Position numbers and translations under genes: made by a program
Notes under the pieces: model-generated
What the model was told of the DNA's origin: nothing
Databases searched by the model: none
What the model saw: the letters and a program-made list of their open reading frames with translations, nothing else
Shown: positions 16,992 through 29,396 of the stretch, one piece after another
Layout: the number at the start of each line of letters is the position of its first letter
Position numbering within the stretch: the first letter of the stretch is position 1
Assembly: GCF_017302315.1 (NCBI RefSeq)
Contig: NZ_JAFLDT010000036.1
Coordinates: forward strand, 1 to 39,703
Direction of reading: 5' to 3'
DNA from: Zoogloea sp.
GTDB lineage: Bacteria > Pseudomonadota > Gammaproteobacteria > Burkholderiales > Rhodocyclaceae
DNA length: 39,703 bases

Positions 16992-17648
16992 ATGCCCGGC
17001 TATGAAGTGAAGTTCCAGCAGGTGGGCGTGGCCGGCGGTGCGGATCTTGAAATCCGCTCCCTGCTCGACGGCCAGCAATATTCTGATCCCTTGGGAGAGG
17101 CCGAGGCGGTGGGAATCTCGCCCGCGACCTGGCCCCTCTTCGGCCAGGTCTGGCCTTCGGCCCGCAAACTGGCCGACCTGATGCAGGTACGTGAACTCGG
17201 TGGGCGTCGCATCCTGGAGATCGGCTGCGGGCTGGCACTTGCCAGCCTGGTGATCCACAGGCGTCTTGGCGACGTCACCGCCAGTGATTGCCATCCCCTG
17301 GCCTCCCGCTTCCTCAATGCCAATCTCCTGCTCAATGACCTGCCCGAGCTGAAGTACCAGACCGGAAACTGGGCGCGCAGCAACCCGCTGCTCGGAGAGT
17401 TCGACCTGATCATTGGCAGCGATGTGCTGTACGAGCGCAGCCACCCCGGGCAGCTCGCAGGCTTCATCCAGTTCCATGCGGCCCCGGTGGCCGAGGTCCT
17501 GATCGTTGATCCGAACCGGAGCAACCGTTCGGCCTTCAACAAGGCCATGGCCCTGGCCGGCTTCAGCCTGACCGAAACCCCTATCGACACCCCCCTTGAC
17601 GATGGCAGCCCCTACCGGGGACGCCTGCTCCAGTACTGCCGGGGCTGA
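16992..17648 (+). CDS. METTL21-like (Methyltransf_16) protein methyltransferase
   Basis: 218 aa from ATG 16992, 11 bp after the infA stop; a TTG at 16977 overlapping infA is an alternative. The class I SAM-binding motif I is ILEIGCGLALASLV (starting at residue 74), an acidic post-I turn lies in DVTASDCHP, and FDLIIGSDVLYE (137-148) is the family motif that follows motif IV. Relatives methylate lysines on chaperones and translation factors. Linkage to infA makes a translation-related substrate plausible but unproven. Confidence 0.8.
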   Translation: MPGYEVKFQQVGVAGGADLEIRSLLDGQQYSDPLGEAEAVGISPATWPLFGQVWPSARKLADLMQVRELGGRRILEIGCGLALASLVIHRRLGDVTASDCHPLASRFLNANLLLNDLPELKYQTGNWARSNPLLGEFDLIIGSDVLYERSHPGQLAGFIQFHAAPVAEVLIVDPNRSNRSAFNKAMALAGFSLTETPIDTPLDDGSPYRGRLLQYCRG

Positions 17649-17821
17649 TTCTCGTCCCGTGAGCGGGGCAGGGGGGCATTCCCCCCTCGGCGGGTCATCA
17701 CCCGGTTTCCCGCTGCCGAACACCTCTTCCCGCAATCTCCTCAACGCAATGCCGCGCCAGTTCAGGGGCGGCTGCGTCCGCTTGGCCCGCTTGTCGGTGC
17801 GTGTGCTGTGGCCGGAGCGCC

Positions 17822-17849
17822 AAAAAAAGCGGGCGCCCGTGGGCGCCCG
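17822..17849 (-). terminator. Intrinsic terminator of the acetate permease operon
   Basis: On the minus strand a stem CGGGCGCC / GGCGCCCG with loop CACG is followed by C and seven T. It lies 43 bp beyond the actP stop. Confidence 0.9.
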
Positions 17850-17891
17850 AAAGTTCCTCGAGGGGGAGGAAGGTAAGACTTGTGTCGTGCC

Positions 17892-19562
17892 TCAGTGGGC
17901 GCTGGCGCTGGCAGCGCCGATGCCGGTCTGGGAGCGCACGTACTGGTCGTCGAAGCCAGCCTTGTCGATCTTGGCCCGGGCGCTCGAGTCGGTGACCGAG
18001 AACAGCCAGGTGAAGAAGAAGGCCAGCGGCATCGAGAACAGGGCCGGCTGCTCGTACGGGAAGATGGCTTGCGCATTGCCCAGCACCACCACCCACACGG
18101 CCTTGGACAGCACCACGAAAGTCACCGCCGAGATCAGGCCAGCCAGGCCGCCCAGCAGGGCGCCGCGGGTGGTCAGGCCACGCCAGTACATGGACAGGAT
18201 CAGGATCGGGAAGTTGGTGGAGGCAGCGATGCCGAAGGTCAGGCCGACGAGGAAGGCGATGTTCTGCTTCTCGAACAGGATGCCCAGCAACACGGCGACG
18301 ACGCCGAGGCCAATGGTGGCGATCTTGGAGACACGCATTTCCTGGGTTTCGGTGGCCGAGCCCTTGCAGATCACCCGGGCGTAGATGTCGTGGGCGATGG
18401 CCGATGCGCCGGCCAGGGCCAGACCGGACACCACCGCCAGGATGGTGGCGAAGGCCACGGCAGACATGAAGCCGAGGAACAGGTTGCCGCCGACGGCCTT
18501 GGACAGGTGCATCACCGGCATGTTGCCGCCGCCGATGATCTTGCCGCCGACCACGCCGCCTTCATAGAACTCCGGGTTGGTGCCGACGATGGTAATGGCG
18601 ATCAGGCCCAGGGCACACACCACCATGAAGAAGTAGCCGATGCAGCCGCTGGCCACGAAGACGCTCTTGCGGGCTTCCTTGGCATTCGGCACGGTGAAGA
18701 AGCGCATCATGATGTGGGGCAGGCCGGCGGTGCCGAAGACCAGACCCAGGGACAGGGACACGGCGGTGACCGGGTCGGCCATCAGGGAGCCGGGGCCCAT
18801 GATCTTGATGCCATCCTTGTGCACTTCAACAGCCTTCTTTGCGACTTCTTCCAGGCTGAAGCCGAACTGGCTCATGGACAGGAAGAGCAGCACGGTGCCG
18901 CCGAAGAGCATCAGGCAGGCCTTGATGATCTGCACCCAGGTGGTGGCGATCATGCCGCCGAAGGTCACATAGATCACCATCAGCACGCCCACCACGACCA
19001 CGGCAGTGGCGTAGTCGAGGCCGAACAGCAGTTTGATGAGCTGGCCGGCGCCGACCATCTGCACGATCAGGTAGAAGCACACCACCGTCAGCGAGCCAAA
19101 GGCTGCGAAGGTACGGATGGTGCCCTGGTCGAGGCGGTAGGAGGCGATGTCGGCGAAGGTGAACTTGCCCAGGTTGCGCAGGCGTTCTGCCATCAGGAAG
19201 AGGATCACCGGCCAGCCGACGAAGAAGCCGATGGCGTAGATGAAGCCGTCCAGACCCTTCGAGAAGGTGAGTGCCGAAAGACCCAGCAGGGTGGCGGCCG
19301 ACATGTAGTCACCGGCAATGGCCAGACCGTTCTGGAAGCCGCTGATGCCGCCGCCGGCAGTGTAGAAGTCGGCGGTGGACTTGGTGCGGCTGGCCGCCCA
19401 GTAAGTGATGCCCATGGTCGCCACCACGAAGATGAAGAACATCCCGATGGCGGTGAGGTTGAGAGGCTGCTTCTGGGCTGCGCCGACTGCGTCGGCGGCG
19501 AAGGCGCCTGCGCCGGCAAGGGCCAGCAGAGCGGCACCGATGAGGTGTTTGCGGTTGATCAC
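17892..19562 (-). CDS. actP: ActP-type acetate/monocarboxylate:cation symporter
   Basis: Sodium:solute symporter (SSS) of 556 aa with an N-terminal signal-like segment and about 13 membrane helices. Family signatures include [20 protein letters not shown] and [20 protein letters not shown] near the N-terminus and [20 protein letters not shown] in the middle. ActP imports acetate and related short-chain acids. Its start overlaps the stop of the DUF485 gene by ATGA, the usual yjcH-actP pairing. A strong intrinsic terminator follows. Confidence 0.93.
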   Translation of the reverse strand: MINRKHLIGAALLALAGAGAFAADAVGAAQKQPLNLTAIGMFFIFVVATMGITYWAASRTKSTADFYTAGGGISGFQNGLAIAGDYMSAATLLGLSALTFSKGLDGFIYAIGFFVGWPVILFLMAERLRNLGKFTFADIASYRLDQGTIRTFAAFGSLTVVCFYLIVQMVGAGQLIKLLFGLDYATAVVVVGVLMVIYVTFGGMIATTWVQIIKACLMLFGGTVLLFLSMSQFGFSLEEVAKKAVEVHKDGIKIMGPGSLMADPVTAVSLSLGLVFGTAGLPHIMMRFFTVPNAKEARKSVFVASGCIGYFFMVVCALGLIAITIVGTNPEFYEGGVVGGKIIGGGNMPVMHLSKAVGGNLFLGFMSAVAFATILAVVSGLALAGASAIAHDIYARVICKGSATETQEMRVSKIATIGLGVVAVLLGILFEKQNIAFLVGLTFGIAASTNFPILILSMYWRGLTTRGALLGGLAGLISAVTFVVLSKAVWVVVLGNAQAIFPYEQPALFSMPLAFFFTWLFSVTDSSARAKIDKAGFDDQYVRSQTGIGAASASAH

Positions 19563-19870
19563 TTGGAGGCCTCCCGGATGATCTCGTTATTCATCTGGTC
19601 AAACTCGCCGTTGGAGCGGCTGACGAACCAGCCGGTCAGCAGCCAGGAGCCGATGATGATGGCGGCGCCGATGGGCACGCCGATGGTGAGCATGCCGCCC
19701 TCGGAAATGGGGGTACGCAGCACCTCGGGCGCGAAGGCCACAAGCGCCATCATCCCGTAGTAGGACGCCATCACGATGGCTGTGAGCAGGTAGGCAAAGC
19801 GGCTGCGCTTCCCCTCCAGCTCGGCAAAGCGGGGGTTGGCCCGCACTTTCTTGTAGATATCCGCTGACAT
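19559..19870 (-). CDS. DUF485 (YjcH-like) membrane protein
   Basis: 103 aa with two membrane helices (about 27-50 and 63-84) after the conserved N-terminal [23 protein letters not shown]485 proteins are small inner-membrane partners encoded directly upstream of ActP-type symporters. The exact role is unclear. GGAGG stands 4 nt before the ATG on the minus strand (spacer AATC), so the spacing is short but the site is strong. Confidence 0.9.
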   Translation of the reverse strand: MSADIYKKVRANPRFAELEGKRSRFAYLLTAIVMASYYGMMALVAFAPEVLRTPISEGGMLTIGVPIGAAIIIGSWLLTGWFVSRSNGEFDQMNNEIIREASK

Positions 19871-19961
19871 GATTCCTCCGGAAAGGTGGTTGAAGATTCT
19901 TTATATGGTTATGGTCTCGGGGTGGGTGCTGTTCTCCTCCCCGGTTCTTGCTACATGCGAT

Positions 19962-21593
19962 TTACATGTTCGGGTAGTTCGGACCACCGCCCCCTTCGGG
20001 TACGGCCCAGTCGATGTTCTGGGTGGGGTCCTTGATGTCACAGGTCTTGCAGTGCAGGCAGTTCTGGGCGTTGATCTGCATGCGTGGCCCGCTCGGGTCC
20101 TCGACGATTTCGTACACGCCAGCGGGGCAGTAGCGGGTTTCCGGAGCGTTGTAGAGGGCCAGGTTGGTACTGATGGGCACCGAGGCGTCCTTCAGGCGCA
20201 GGTGGCAGGGTTGCTCTTCCGCGTGGTTGGTGGCCGAGATGAACACCGATGACAGGCGGTCGAAGCTGATCTTGCCGTCGGGCTTGGGATACGCGATGGG
20301 GGCGCATTCCGATGCCTTCTTCAGCTGGGTGTGGTCGGCGTGATGGTGCAGGGTCCATGGCGCCCGGCCTTTCAGCACGTAGGTGTCGATGGCGCTGTAG
20401 GCGATACCGCCCCACAGGCCCCAGCGGAAGCTCGGGCGGATGTTGCGCACCTGGTGCAGCTCGTCCCACAGCCAGCTCTGCTTGAGACGCTCGGGGTAGC
20501 CGATGACCTCGTGGCCGACCTGAGCTTCGGCCCCGAGATGGGCAAACAGGGCCTCGGCGGCTTCGATGCCCGACTTCATGGCCATGTGGGTGCCCTTGAC
20601 CTTGGGCACGTTGAGGAAGCCCGCGGTGTCGCCGATCAGCAGGCCGCCAGGGAAAGTGAGCCGGGGTACCGACTGGTAGCCGCCTTCGTTGAGGGCCCGG
20701 GCGCCATAGGCAATACGCCGCCCACCTTCGAAGAACTTGCGGATCTCCGGGTGGGTCTTGAAGCGCTGGAACTCCTCGTAGGGCGACAGGTGCGGGTTGG
20801 CGTAGTCCAGCCCGACCACGAAGCCGACAGCCACTTGGTTGTTCTCCAGGTGATACAGGAAGGATCCGCCGTAGACGTCGGTGGTGAGCGGCCAGCCCAC
20901 GGTGTGCAGGGTCAGACCCTGCTCGTGCACCTCGGGGCGCACCTCCCACAGCTCCTTGATGCCGATGCCGTAGGTCTGCGGGTCGACACCTTCACGCAGG
21001 TTGAACTTGCCGAACAGACCCTTGGTGAGGGAGCCCCGGCAGCCTTCGGAGAAGACGGTCTGGCGGGCATGCAGCTCGATGCCGGGCTGGTAGTTGGGGC
21101 CGGGCTCGCCGTTGCGCTCCACACCCATGTCGCCAGTGGCGATGCCCTTTACCGAACCGTCCTCGTGGTAGAGCACCTCGGACGCCGCGAAGCCGGGATA
21201 GATCTCGACCCCCAGGGCTTCGGCCTGCTCCCCCAGCCAGCGCACCACGTTGCCCAGGCTGACAATGTAGTTGCCCTCGTTGTGCATTTGCGGCGGGGTG
21301 GGCAGCTTGTAGGCCTTCCCGGTGGTGAGGAACAGGAAGCGGTCGGCGTTCACCGGCGTGTTCAGCGGCGCGCCGCGCTCCCTCCAGTCGGGGAACAGTT
21401 CTTCCAGCGCGCGCGGCTCGATGACGGCGCCGGACAGGATGTGGGCACCCACCTCGGAGCCTTTCTCCACGACGCACACCGAAAGCTCCGTGCCGGCCTT
21501 CTCGGCCAGTTGCTTCAGGCGGATCGCCGCACTCAGCCCCGAGGGGCCGGCTCCGACGATCACCACGTCGTATTCCATCGCTTCACGCGTCAT
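19962..21593 (-). CDS. Electron-transfer flavoprotein:ubiquinone oxidoreductase
   Basis: 543 aa from ATG 21593 ([20 protein letters not shown]), chosen because GGAG stands 9 nt upstream and the FAD dinucleotide motif GAGPSG then sits at the N-terminus. Further blocks: [45 protein letters not shown]. The C-terminal 4Fe-4S domain has C-x2-C-x2-C in [13 protein letters not shown] plus an upstream cysteine in YCPAGVYEI. It is a monotopic inner-membrane enzyme that passes electrons from reduced ETF to ubiquinone, completing the chain formed by the acyl-CoA dehydrogenase and EtfAB genes upstream. Confidence 0.94.
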   Translation of the reverse strand: MTREAMEYDVVIVGAGPSGLSAAIRLKQLAEKAGTELSVCVVEKGSEVGAHILSGAVIEPRALEELFPDWRERGAPLNTPVNADRFLFLTTGKAYKLPTPPQMHNEGNYIVSLGNVVRWLGEQAEALGVEIYPGFAASEVLYHEDGSVKGIATGDMGVERNGEPGPNYQPGIELHARQTVFSEGCRGSLTKGLFGKFNLREGVDPQTYGIGIKELWEVRPEVHEQGLTLHTVGWPLTTDVYGGSFLYHLENNQVAVGFVVGLDYANPHLSPYEEFQRFKTHPEIRKFFEGGRRIAYGARALNEGGYQSVPRLTFPGGLLIGDTAGFLNVPKVKGTHMAMKSGIEAAEALFAHLGAEAQVGHEVIGYPERLKQSWLWDELHQVRNIRPSFRWGLWGGIAYSAIDTYVLKGRAPWTLHHHADHTQLKKASECAPIAYPKPDGKISFDRLSSVFISATNHAEEQPCHLRLKDASVPISTNLALYNAPETRYCPAGVYEIVEDPSGPRMQINAQNCLHCKTCDIKDPTQNIDWAVPEGGGGPNYPNM

Positions 21594-21636
21594 TGCTGTT
21601 TTCTCCGTTGCTGCTATCAAGTCGTACATTCACCAG

Positions 21637-21758
21637 ACGGAGCGCGAAGAAACCGTAGCGAGCGGCCCGAGGTCGCAACGAGGCGCGCAACCGTACATGC
21701 GTACGGTGAGCACCACAGTTGCGAGATCGGGTCGCGCAGTAGGTTTATTCGTGCTTCG

Positions 21759-21759
<1 letters not shown>
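21637..21759. repeat. Nested long inverted repeat between the acyl-CoA dehydrogenase and ETF-QO genes
   Basis: Three concentric inverted segments: outer arms 21637-21654 and 21742-21759 (15 of 18 positions complementary), middle arms CCCGAGGTCGCAAC (21666-21679) and GTTGCGAGATCGGG (21718-21731; 12 of 14), and a perfect 7-bp inner pair ACCGTAC/GTACGGT (21690-21707) around ATGC. The right end meets the dehydrogenase stop codon. It has the size and symmetry of a MITE-like or REP-like dispersed element and would form a long hairpin in the mRNA. Confidence 0.75.
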
Positions 21760-23549
<1,790 letters not shown>

Positions 23550-23621
23550 GGGATGCTCCTTGCGAATTCGGTGATTGGGTTGGGCTATCAGGTACTGCAG
23601 GGGGCAGTCAGGGGCCAATCT

Positions 23622-23706
23622 GTGGGGCAACTTCAGTCGCCCATCCGCGCGTAAAGCGAGCGCGGATCGTTGACCGGAGTCCGAGGGCGACTGAAGTCGC
23701 CCCTAC
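23622..23706. repeat. REPIN (inverted REP pair), copy 2
   Basis: Same architecture as 12539-12624. The left REP is slightly decayed (head GTGG, palindrome with one C-to-A change near 23629-23642). The right REP 23685-23703 is perfect and ends in CTAC (23703-23706). The ten bases ATCCGCGCGT after the left REP are identical in both copies. An extra internal hairpin ATCCGCGC / GCGCGGAT (23643-23667) is present here. It lies between etfA and the acyl-CoA dehydrogenase gene. Confidence 0.85.
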
Positions 23707-23739
23707 AGAGGGTTCTCCCCTTTCAATGCCCTTATGCCG

Positions 23740-24675
23740 TCAGAGGGCAGACACCAGTTGCGGCACGGCCTCAAACAGATCCGCCACCAGGCCGTAGTCG
23801 GCCACCTGGAAGATCGGGGCTTCGGGGTCCTTGTTGATGGCCACGATCACCTTGGAATCCTTCATGCCGGCCAGATGCTGGATGGCACCGGAGATGCCCA
23901 CCGCGATGTAGAGCTGGGGGGCGACGATCTTGCCGGTCTGGCCCACCTGATAGTCGTTGGGCACGAAGCCCGCATCCACCGCGGCGCGGGAGGCGCCCAT
24001 GGCGGCGGAGAGCTTGTCGGCCAGGGGTTCCAGCACGGCGCGGTAGTTGTCACCGCTGCCCAGGCCGCGGCCACCGGAGACAATGATCTTGGCGGCGCCC
24101 AGCTCGGGGCGGGCAGAGACGGTCAGCTCGCGGCCGACCAGCTTGCTCTGGCCCAGGTCGGGGCCGGCGGCGATGCTTTCCACGGCGGCGGCGCCACCCG
24201 CTGCAACCGCATCGAAGGCGGTGGTGCGCACGGTGATGACCTTGATGGCGTCGGACGACTTGACGGTGGCCAGGGCGTTGCCGGCGTAGATGGGGCGCAC
24301 GAAGGTGTCGGCCGATTCGATGGCCACGATCTCGGAGATCTGGGCCACATCAAGCAGGGCGGCGACGCGGGGCAGAATGTTCTTGCCGAAGGTGGTGGCG
24401 GGGGCCAGCACGTGGCTGTAGCCGCCGGTCTTGATCACGTCCACCAGCAGCGCAGCCACGTTCTCGGCGCCTTGCTCGGCGTAGGCGGCGGCATCGGCCA
24501 CCTTCACCTTGGCCACGCCGGCCAGCCGGGATGCGGCCTCGGCGGCAGCGCCGCAGCCGGCGCCGGCCACCAGCACATCGATGGCTGCGCCAAGCTTGGC
24601 GGCGGCGGAAACGGTGTTGAGGGTGGCGCCCTTGAGGTTGGCGTTGTCGTGTTCGGCAATGACGAGGATGCTCAT
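23740..24675 (-). CDS. etfA: Electron transfer flavoprotein alpha subunit
   Basis: 311 aa, starting [20 protein letters not shown]. The C-terminal FAD-binding domain shows [40 protein letters not shown], then [20 protein letters not shown] and [20 protein letters not shown], all ETF-alpha hallmarks. With EtfB it accepts electrons from acyl-CoA dehydrogenases. It begins 2 bp after the etfB stop. The 190 bp downstream contain REPIN copy 2. Confidence 0.95.
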   Translation of the reverse strand: MSILVIAEHDNANLKGATLNTVSAAAKLGAAIDVLVAGAGCGAAAEAASRLAGVAKVKVADAAAYAEQGAENVAALLVDVIKTGGYSHVLAPATTFGKNILPRVAALLDVAQISEIVAIESADTFVRPIYAGNALATVKSSDAIKVITVRTTAFDAVAAGGAAAVESIAAGPDLGQSKLVGRELTVSARPELGAAKIIVSGGRGLGSGDNYRAVLEPLADKLSAAMGASRAAVDAGFVPNDYQVGQTGKIVAPQLYIAVGISGAIQHLAGMKDSKVIVAINKDPEAPIFQVADYGLVADLFEAVPQLVSAL

Positions 24676-24677
24676 GA

Positions 24678-25427
24678 TCAGATCACCTTTGCTTCGTTCT
24701 TCAGCTTTTCAATCAACTGGGCCACGTCGGCCACCTTTACCCCGGCGCTGCGCGCGGCCGGCTCGACCACCTTGAGGGTGGTCAGGCGGGGTGTCACATC
24801 CACGCCCAGGTCGGCCGGCTTGAGGGTGTCGAGCGGCTTCTTCTTGGCCTTCATGATGTTGGGCAGGGTGGCGTAGCGCGGCTCGTTGAGGCGCAGGTCG
24901 GTGGTGATCACGGCGGGCAGGGGCAGGGCGAGGGTCTCCAGGCCGCCGTCGATCTCGCGGGTGACCTGCACCTTGTCGCCGGCCACTTCGACCTTGGAGG
25001 CGAAGGTGGCCTGGGGCCAGCCGAGCAGGGCGGCGAGCATCTGGCCGGTCTGGTTGGAGTCGTCGTCGATGGCCTGCTTGCCCAGCACCACCAGGGTGGG
25101 CTGCTCCTTGTCCACCACGGCCTTGAGCAGCTTGGCCACGGCCAGGGGCTGCAGGTCGGCGTCGGATTCGATGAGGATGCCCCGGTCGGCGCCGATGGCC
25201 ATGGCGGTGCGCAGGGTCTCCTGGCACTGGGCGACGCCGGCGGACACGGCCACCACCTCGGTGGCCTTGCCGGCTTCCTTCAGGCGTACGGCTTCTTCCA
25301 CGGCGATTTCGTCGAAGGGGTTCATGGCCATCTTCACGTTGGCCAGCTCGACGCCGCTCTGGTCGGCCTTCACGCGGATCTTGACGTTGTAATCGACGAC
25401 CCGCTTGATGGGTACGAGAATCTTCAT
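24678..25427 (-). CDS. etfB: Electron transfer flavoprotein beta subunit
   Basis: 249 aa beginning [20 protein letters not shown]. Contains the AMP-binding and recognition-loop regions [20 protein letters not shown] and [20 protein letters not shown], and the ETITTDLR-type block (here [20 protein letters not shown]). The length and [13 protein letters not shown] sequence are typical of group I ETFs that serve fatty-acid and amino-acid dehydrogenases. It follows the acyl-CoA ligase gene after 21 bp. Confidence 0.95.
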   Translation of the reverse strand: MKILVPIKRVVDYNVKIRVKADQSGVELANVKMAMNPFDEIAVEEAVRLKEAGKATEVVAVSAGVAQCQETLRTAMAIGADRGILIESDADLQPLAVAKLLKAVVDKEQPTLVVLGKQAIDDDSNQTGQMLAALLGWPQATFASKVEVAGDKVQVTREIDGGLETLALPLPAVITTDLRLNEPRYATLPNIMKAKKKPLDTLKPADLGVDVTPRLTTLKVVEPAARSAGVKVADVAQLIEKLKNEAKVI

Positions 25428-25448
25428 GGTCTTGTGGTCTCCGTTGTA

Positions 25449-27089
25449 TTACTCAATGGCCGAGGCCGACTTGGCCTGCTGGCGCAGCACGAACTTCTGG
25501 ATCTTTCCGGTGGAAGTCTTGGGCAACACGCAGAACTCCACGTGCTTGGGCACCTTGTAACGGGCCAGGTGCTCACGGCAGTGGGCGATGATGTCCTCCA
25601 CCGTCACCTTGGCGTCTTCCTTGATCTCAATGTAGGCGGCCGGCACCTCGCCCCATTTCTCGTCGGGCCTGGCCACCACGGCGGCGGTCATCACGGCGGG
25701 GTGGCGGTACAGCACGTCTTCCACTTCGAGGGACGAGATGTTCTCGCCGCCGGAGATGATCACGTCCTTGGAGCGGTCTCTGATCTTCACGTAGCCGTCC
25801 GGATGCAGCACCGCCAGGTCGCCGGTGTGGAACCAGCCGCCGGCAAAGGCTTCCTCGGTGGCCTTCTCGTTCTTCAGGTAGCCCTTCATCACCAGGTTGC
25901 CGCGGAACATGATCTCGCCCATGGTCTCGCCGTCGGCGGGCACGGGCTCCATGGTCTGCGGGTCGAGCACGGTGATGGCTTCCTGCATGTGGTAGCGCAC
26001 CCCCTGACGGCCGTTGCGTTCGGCGCGTTGGGCGATGGGCAGGGCGTCCCATTCGGGGTGCTTGGCGCACACCGAGGCCGGGCCGTAGGTCTCGGTCAGG
26101 CCATACACATGGGTGATGTCGAAGCCGATGCGCTCCATGCCTTCGATGATGGCGGCGGGGGGCGCGGCGCCGGCGATGAGGGCCGAGACTTTGTGCGCAA
26201 TGCCGGCACGCATGCCTTCCGGGGCGTTGATGAGCATGCCGTGCACGATGGGGGCACCGCAGAAGTGGCTCACCTTGTGCTCACGGATCAGCTCGTAGAT
26301 CAGGGCCACGTCCACCTTGCGCAGGCACACATTGACGCCGGCGTTGGCGGCCAGGGTCCAGGCGAAGCACCAGCCGTTGCAGTGGAACAGGGGCAGGGTC
26401 CAGAGATAGACCGCATGCTGGGGCATGCCCCAGCTGATGATGTTGGAGGCCGAATTGAGGTAGGCGCCCCGGTGGTGGAAGACCACACCCTTGGGGTTGC
26501 CCGTGGTGCCCGAGGTGTAGTTGAGGGCGATGGCATCCCACTCGTCGGCGGGCAGGGACCACTTGAACTCAGGGTCGGCCTTGGCCAGGAAATCCTCGTA
26601 TTCGATTTCGCCCAGGCAGGTGGTGCCGGGGTACTCTGCGTCCAGGGCGTCGATCACCAGGGGCTTCGGCCCTTCCAGCAGTTCCAGCGCCGGGGCGATG
26701 ATGGCGGCGAACTCGGGGTCGGTGATCAGCACCTTGGCCTCGCCATGGCTGAGCATGAAGGCGATGGCCTCCGGGTCGAGGCGGGTATTGAGGGTGTTGA
26801 GCACGGCGCCGGTCATGGGCACACCAAAGTGGGCTTCGACCATGGCCGGCACATTGGGCAGCATCACCGCCACGGTGTCACCGCGGCCGATGCCACGGGA
26901 TGCCAGGGCACTGGCCAGACGACGGCAGCGGGCGTAGGTTTCACGCCAGGTGAAGCGGCGCGCGCCGTGGATCACCGAGGGGCGGTCGGGATAGATCTGC
27001 GCGGTGCGCTCGAGAAAGGACAGCGGCGACAGCGGGACGTGGTTGGCAGCACACTTGTCCAGCCCGCGATCATACGGGTTGTTCGACAC
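25449..27089 (-). CDS. Acyl-CoA ligase (AMP-forming; DmdB/medium-chain-like)
   Basis: 546 aa. GTG 27089 is the start because GGAGGAG stands 6 nt upstream and the protein then begins MSNNPYDRGLDKCAANHVPL; in-frame upstream sequence is Pro/Lys-rich and unlike the family. ANL-superfamily motifs: LNYTSGTTGNPKGV (P-loop), VYGLTETYGPAS, GWFHTGDLAVLHPDGYVKI, DRSKDVIISGGENIS and the C-terminal KTSTGKIQK lysine. It activates a carboxylic acid to acyl-CoA via acyl-AMP. Being first in an operon with EtfBA, acyl-CoA dehydrogenase and ETF-QO, it supplies their substrate. The best family match is the 3-methylmercaptopropionyl-CoA/medium-chain ligase group. Confidence 0.92.
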   Translation of the reverse strand: MSNNPYDRGLDKCAANHVPLSPLSFLERTAQIYPDRPSVIHGARRFTWRETYARCRRLASALASRGIGRGDTVAVMLPNVPAMVEAHFGVPMTGAVLNTLNTRLDPEAIAFMLSHGEAKVLITDPEFAAIIAPALELLEGPKPLVIDALDAEYPGTTCLGEIEYEDFLAKADPEFKWSLPADEWDAIALNYTSGTTGNPKGVVFHHRGAYLNSASNIISWGMPQHAVYLWTLPLFHCNGWCFAWTLAANAGVNVCLRKVDVALIYELIREHKVSHFCGAPIVHGMLINAPEGMRAGIAHKVSALIAGAAPPAAIIEGMERIGFDITHVYGLTETYGPASVCAKHPEWDALPIAQRAERNGRQGVRYHMQEAITVLDPQTMEPVPADGETMGEIMFRGNLVMKGYLKNEKATEEAFAGGWFHTGDLAVLHPDGYVKIRDRSKDVIISGGENISSLEVEDVLYRHPAVMTAAVVARPDEKWGEVPAAYIEIKEDAKVTVEDIIAHCREHLARYKVPKHVEFCVLPKTSTGKIQKFVLRQQAKSASAIE

Positions 27090-27204
27090 CTTCTTCTCCT
27101 CCTGACTTTTGACGCCACGACTTTGTTGAGGCGGTGGCTCTGGGGCCTTCCCCTTTGGGGCGTCCGTGACGGACTGCCGGGGATCGGGGCGAAGATTCGC
27201 AGAC

Positions 27205-27221
27205 AAAGTTGTCGGAACTTT
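27205..27221. promoter_or_regulatory. Candidate operator dyad upstream of the acyl-CoA ligase
   Basis: AAAGTT-GTCGG-AACTTT is a perfect 6-bp dyad with a 5-nt centre in the divergent region between the ligase and the hybrid kinase. A TTGACG (minus strand, 27222-27227) abuts it and could be a -35. The regulator is unknown. Confidence 0.3.
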
Positions 27222-27252
27222 CGTCAAAATGTACTGAATCTTGTCGGCCCCC

Positions 27253-27279
27253 TTGCGGTGGCCGGGCAGTGGCTAGAAT
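27253..27279 (+). promoter_or_regulatory. Weak candidate promoter for the hybrid kinase
   Basis: TTGCGG (27253-27258) and TAGAAT (27274-27279) with a short 15-bp spacer, 31 bp before the kinase ATG. The -10 is good; the -35 and spacing are marginal. Confidence 0.28.
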
Positions 27280-27310
27280 CAGCAGCAGGCAATGCGTCTG
27301 CGGAGCGGCG

Positions 27311-29380
27311 ATGAACGGTCACCAACAATCAGCATGCGGGACAGTCGGGGAGGCCGATCTGTCCTCAGAACGGCGCTACCAGGAAATGCTGGGGGCCGGG
27401 CTGGACCTGCTCGACCAGGGCGTCACCGTGTTCGATGCCGACCTGCGCATGGTGGCGTGGAACACCGCCTTCCTGCGTCTGCTGGATTTTCCCGAGGGGC
27501 TGGCCCGGCCGGGGGTGTCCTTCGAGGCGTTCATCCGCTACAACGCCGAGCGCGGCGACTATGGCCCGGGAGACCCGGCCCAGCAGGTCGCCGAACGGGT
27601 GGCCCGGGCGAGGAGCTTCGAGCCCCATGTCACCGAGCGCATCCGTCCCAATGGCCGCATCCTCTCCATTCGTGGCTTTCCGCTGCCTCACCAGGGCTTC
27701 ATCACCGTCTACACCGACATCACCGACCAGCGCCGCGCGGCCGAGCAGATCGCGCGCCATCAGGCGGAGCTTGAGGAGCACATCGAGTCCCGCACCGAGG
27801 CCCTGACCCGGGCCAACGAGGAGCTGACGGCCGCCATCGAAAGCAACAAGGCCATCACCCAGGCCCTGCGCCGCAGCGAGCAGCGCCTGCGCGAGATCAC
27901 CGATGCCATCCCCGCCGCCGTCGCCTACTTCGACCGGGAATGGGCCTACCGCTACGCCAACAAGGGCTATGCCGAATGGTTCGGCTGGTCGGCCGATCAG
28001 GTGGAAGGGCGCAAGATCCAGGACGTGGTCGGGCAGGAGGTCTTCGACGTGGTGCAGCCCTATGTGGCCCGGGCCCTGGCGGGCGAGCGGGTCACTTACG
28101 AATACCAGCTCACCGGGCGCGACGGCAATCCCGCCCGCGCCCGCAGCACCCTGGTACCCGACATCGCCCCCGACGGTACCGTGCTGGGCGGCTACGTGCA
28201 TTCGGTGGATGTCACCGAGCAGCGCCGCACCCAGGCCGCCCTGGCCCAGGCCCAGAAGATGGAGGCCATCGGCCAGCTCACCGGCGGCCTCGCCCACGAC
28301 TTCAACAACATGCTTACGGTGGTCATCGGCAATCTGGTGGCGCTCAAGGAAAATCACCCCGACGACCCCCTTACCGAGAACTTCGTCGAACCGGCCATGC
28401 ACGCCGCCAACCGGGGCGCCGAGCTGATCCGCCGTCTGCTGGGCTTTGCCCGGCGCCAGCCCCTGGAGCCGAAGCCGGTGGAGGTCAATGAACTGATCCT
28501 CGGCATGTCAAAGCTCATCCGCCGCTCCCTGCCCAGCACCATCGCCGTCAGTACGGCCAGCCGCGAGCCCTGCCTGGTGGCCATGGTGGATGCCCACCAG
28601 CTCGAGAACGCCCTGCTCAACCTCGCCCTCAACGCCCGCGACGCCATGCCCAACGGCGGCGAGCTGCGCATCGAATCCTCCCTCGAACACCTCAACATCC
28701 ACGCGGCGGCCGATCTTGAAGTGCCCCCCGGCGACTACGTCCAGATCGCCGTCACCGACAACGGCATGGGGATGGACGGCAGCACCCTGGCGCGGGTCTT
28801 CGAGCCCTTCTTCACCACCAAGCAGTTCGGCATGGGCAGCGGCCTCGGCATGTCCATGGTGTATGGTTTCACCAAGCAGTCGGGGGGCGGCGTGCGCATC
28901 CGCAGCCGCCAGGCCCGGGGGACCACGGTGGCCCTGCTCCTGCCGCGGGTCGACGAAGCCCAGCCGGAAGCCGCCCTGCCGGCCGGCCGCGAGGTGGACG
29001 CTGCCGACTTGGCCGGCAAGCTGGTGCTGCTGGCCGAGGACGATGCCGATGTGCGCAGCGTGGTACGCATGCAACTGGCCGAGCTCGGCTGCGCCGTGGT
29101 CGAGGCCGAAAACGGGGCCGAAGCCGCCGACATGGTCGAGAACATCCCGGCCATTGCCCTGGTCATTTCCGACGTGGTGATGCCCGGCGTGATGGACGGG
29201 CGGGCCCTGGCACGTTTCGTCAAGCGCTTCCGCCCGGATCTGCCCATGGTCTTGATGAGCGGCTTTGCCGAGTCCGGATTCCACGCCGGCGGACTCGACC
29301 CGGACCCCGGTCCGCCGCTGCTGGCCAAGCCCTTCTCCCGGGACAAGCTGCTGGCGGCCCTGCGCCCGCTCGGCGCTTGA
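27311..29380 (+). CDS. Hybrid PAS sensor histidine kinase with receiver domain
   Basis: 689 aa from ATG 27311 (GGAG upstream). No membrane segment, so a cytoplasmic sensor. Order: PAS_7-type domain (about 20-145, [20 protein letters not shown]), coiled coil (about 145-190), second PAS (about 195-310), HisKA with the H-box [18 protein letters not shown], HATPase ([36 protein letters not shown]), then a C-terminal receiver domain with phospho-acceptor aspartate in VISDVVMPG. Its gene is divergent from the acyl-CoA ligase operon and precedes an OmpR-type regulator by 16 bp. Signal unknown. Confidence 0.9.
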   Translation: MNGHQQSACGTVGEADLSSERRYQEMLGAGLDLLDQGVTVFDADLRMVAWNTAFLRLLDFPEGLARPGVSFEAFIRYNAERGDYGPGDPAQQVAERVARARSFEPHVTERIRPNGRILSIRGFPLPHQGFITVYTDITDQRRAAEQIARHQAELEEHIESRTEALTRANEELTAAIESNKAITQALRRSEQRLREITDAIPAAVAYFDREWAYRYANKGYAEWFGWSADQVEGRKIQDVVGQEVFDVVQPYVARALAGERVTYEYQLTGRDGNPARARSTLVPDIAPDGTVLGGYVHSVDVTEQRRTQAALAQAQKMEAIGQLTGGLAHDFNNMLTVVIGNLVALKENHPDDPLTENFVEPAMHAANRGAELIRRLLGFARRQPLEPKPVEVNELILGMSKLIRRSLPSTIAVSTASREPCLVAMVDAHQLENALLNLALNARDAMPNGGELRIESSLEHLNIHAAADLEVPPGDYVQIAVTDNGMGMDGSTLARVFEPFFTTKQFGMGSGLGMSMVYGFTKQSGGGVRIRSRQARGTTVALLLPRVDEAQPEAALPAGREVDAADLAGKLVLLAEDDADVRSVVRMQLAELGCAVVEAENGAEAADMVENIPAIALVISDVVMPGVMDGRALARFVKRFRPDLPMVLMSGFAESGFHAGGLDPDPGPPLLAKPFSRDKLLAALRPLGA

Positions 29381-29396
29381 GGGAATCCAAGCCGCC

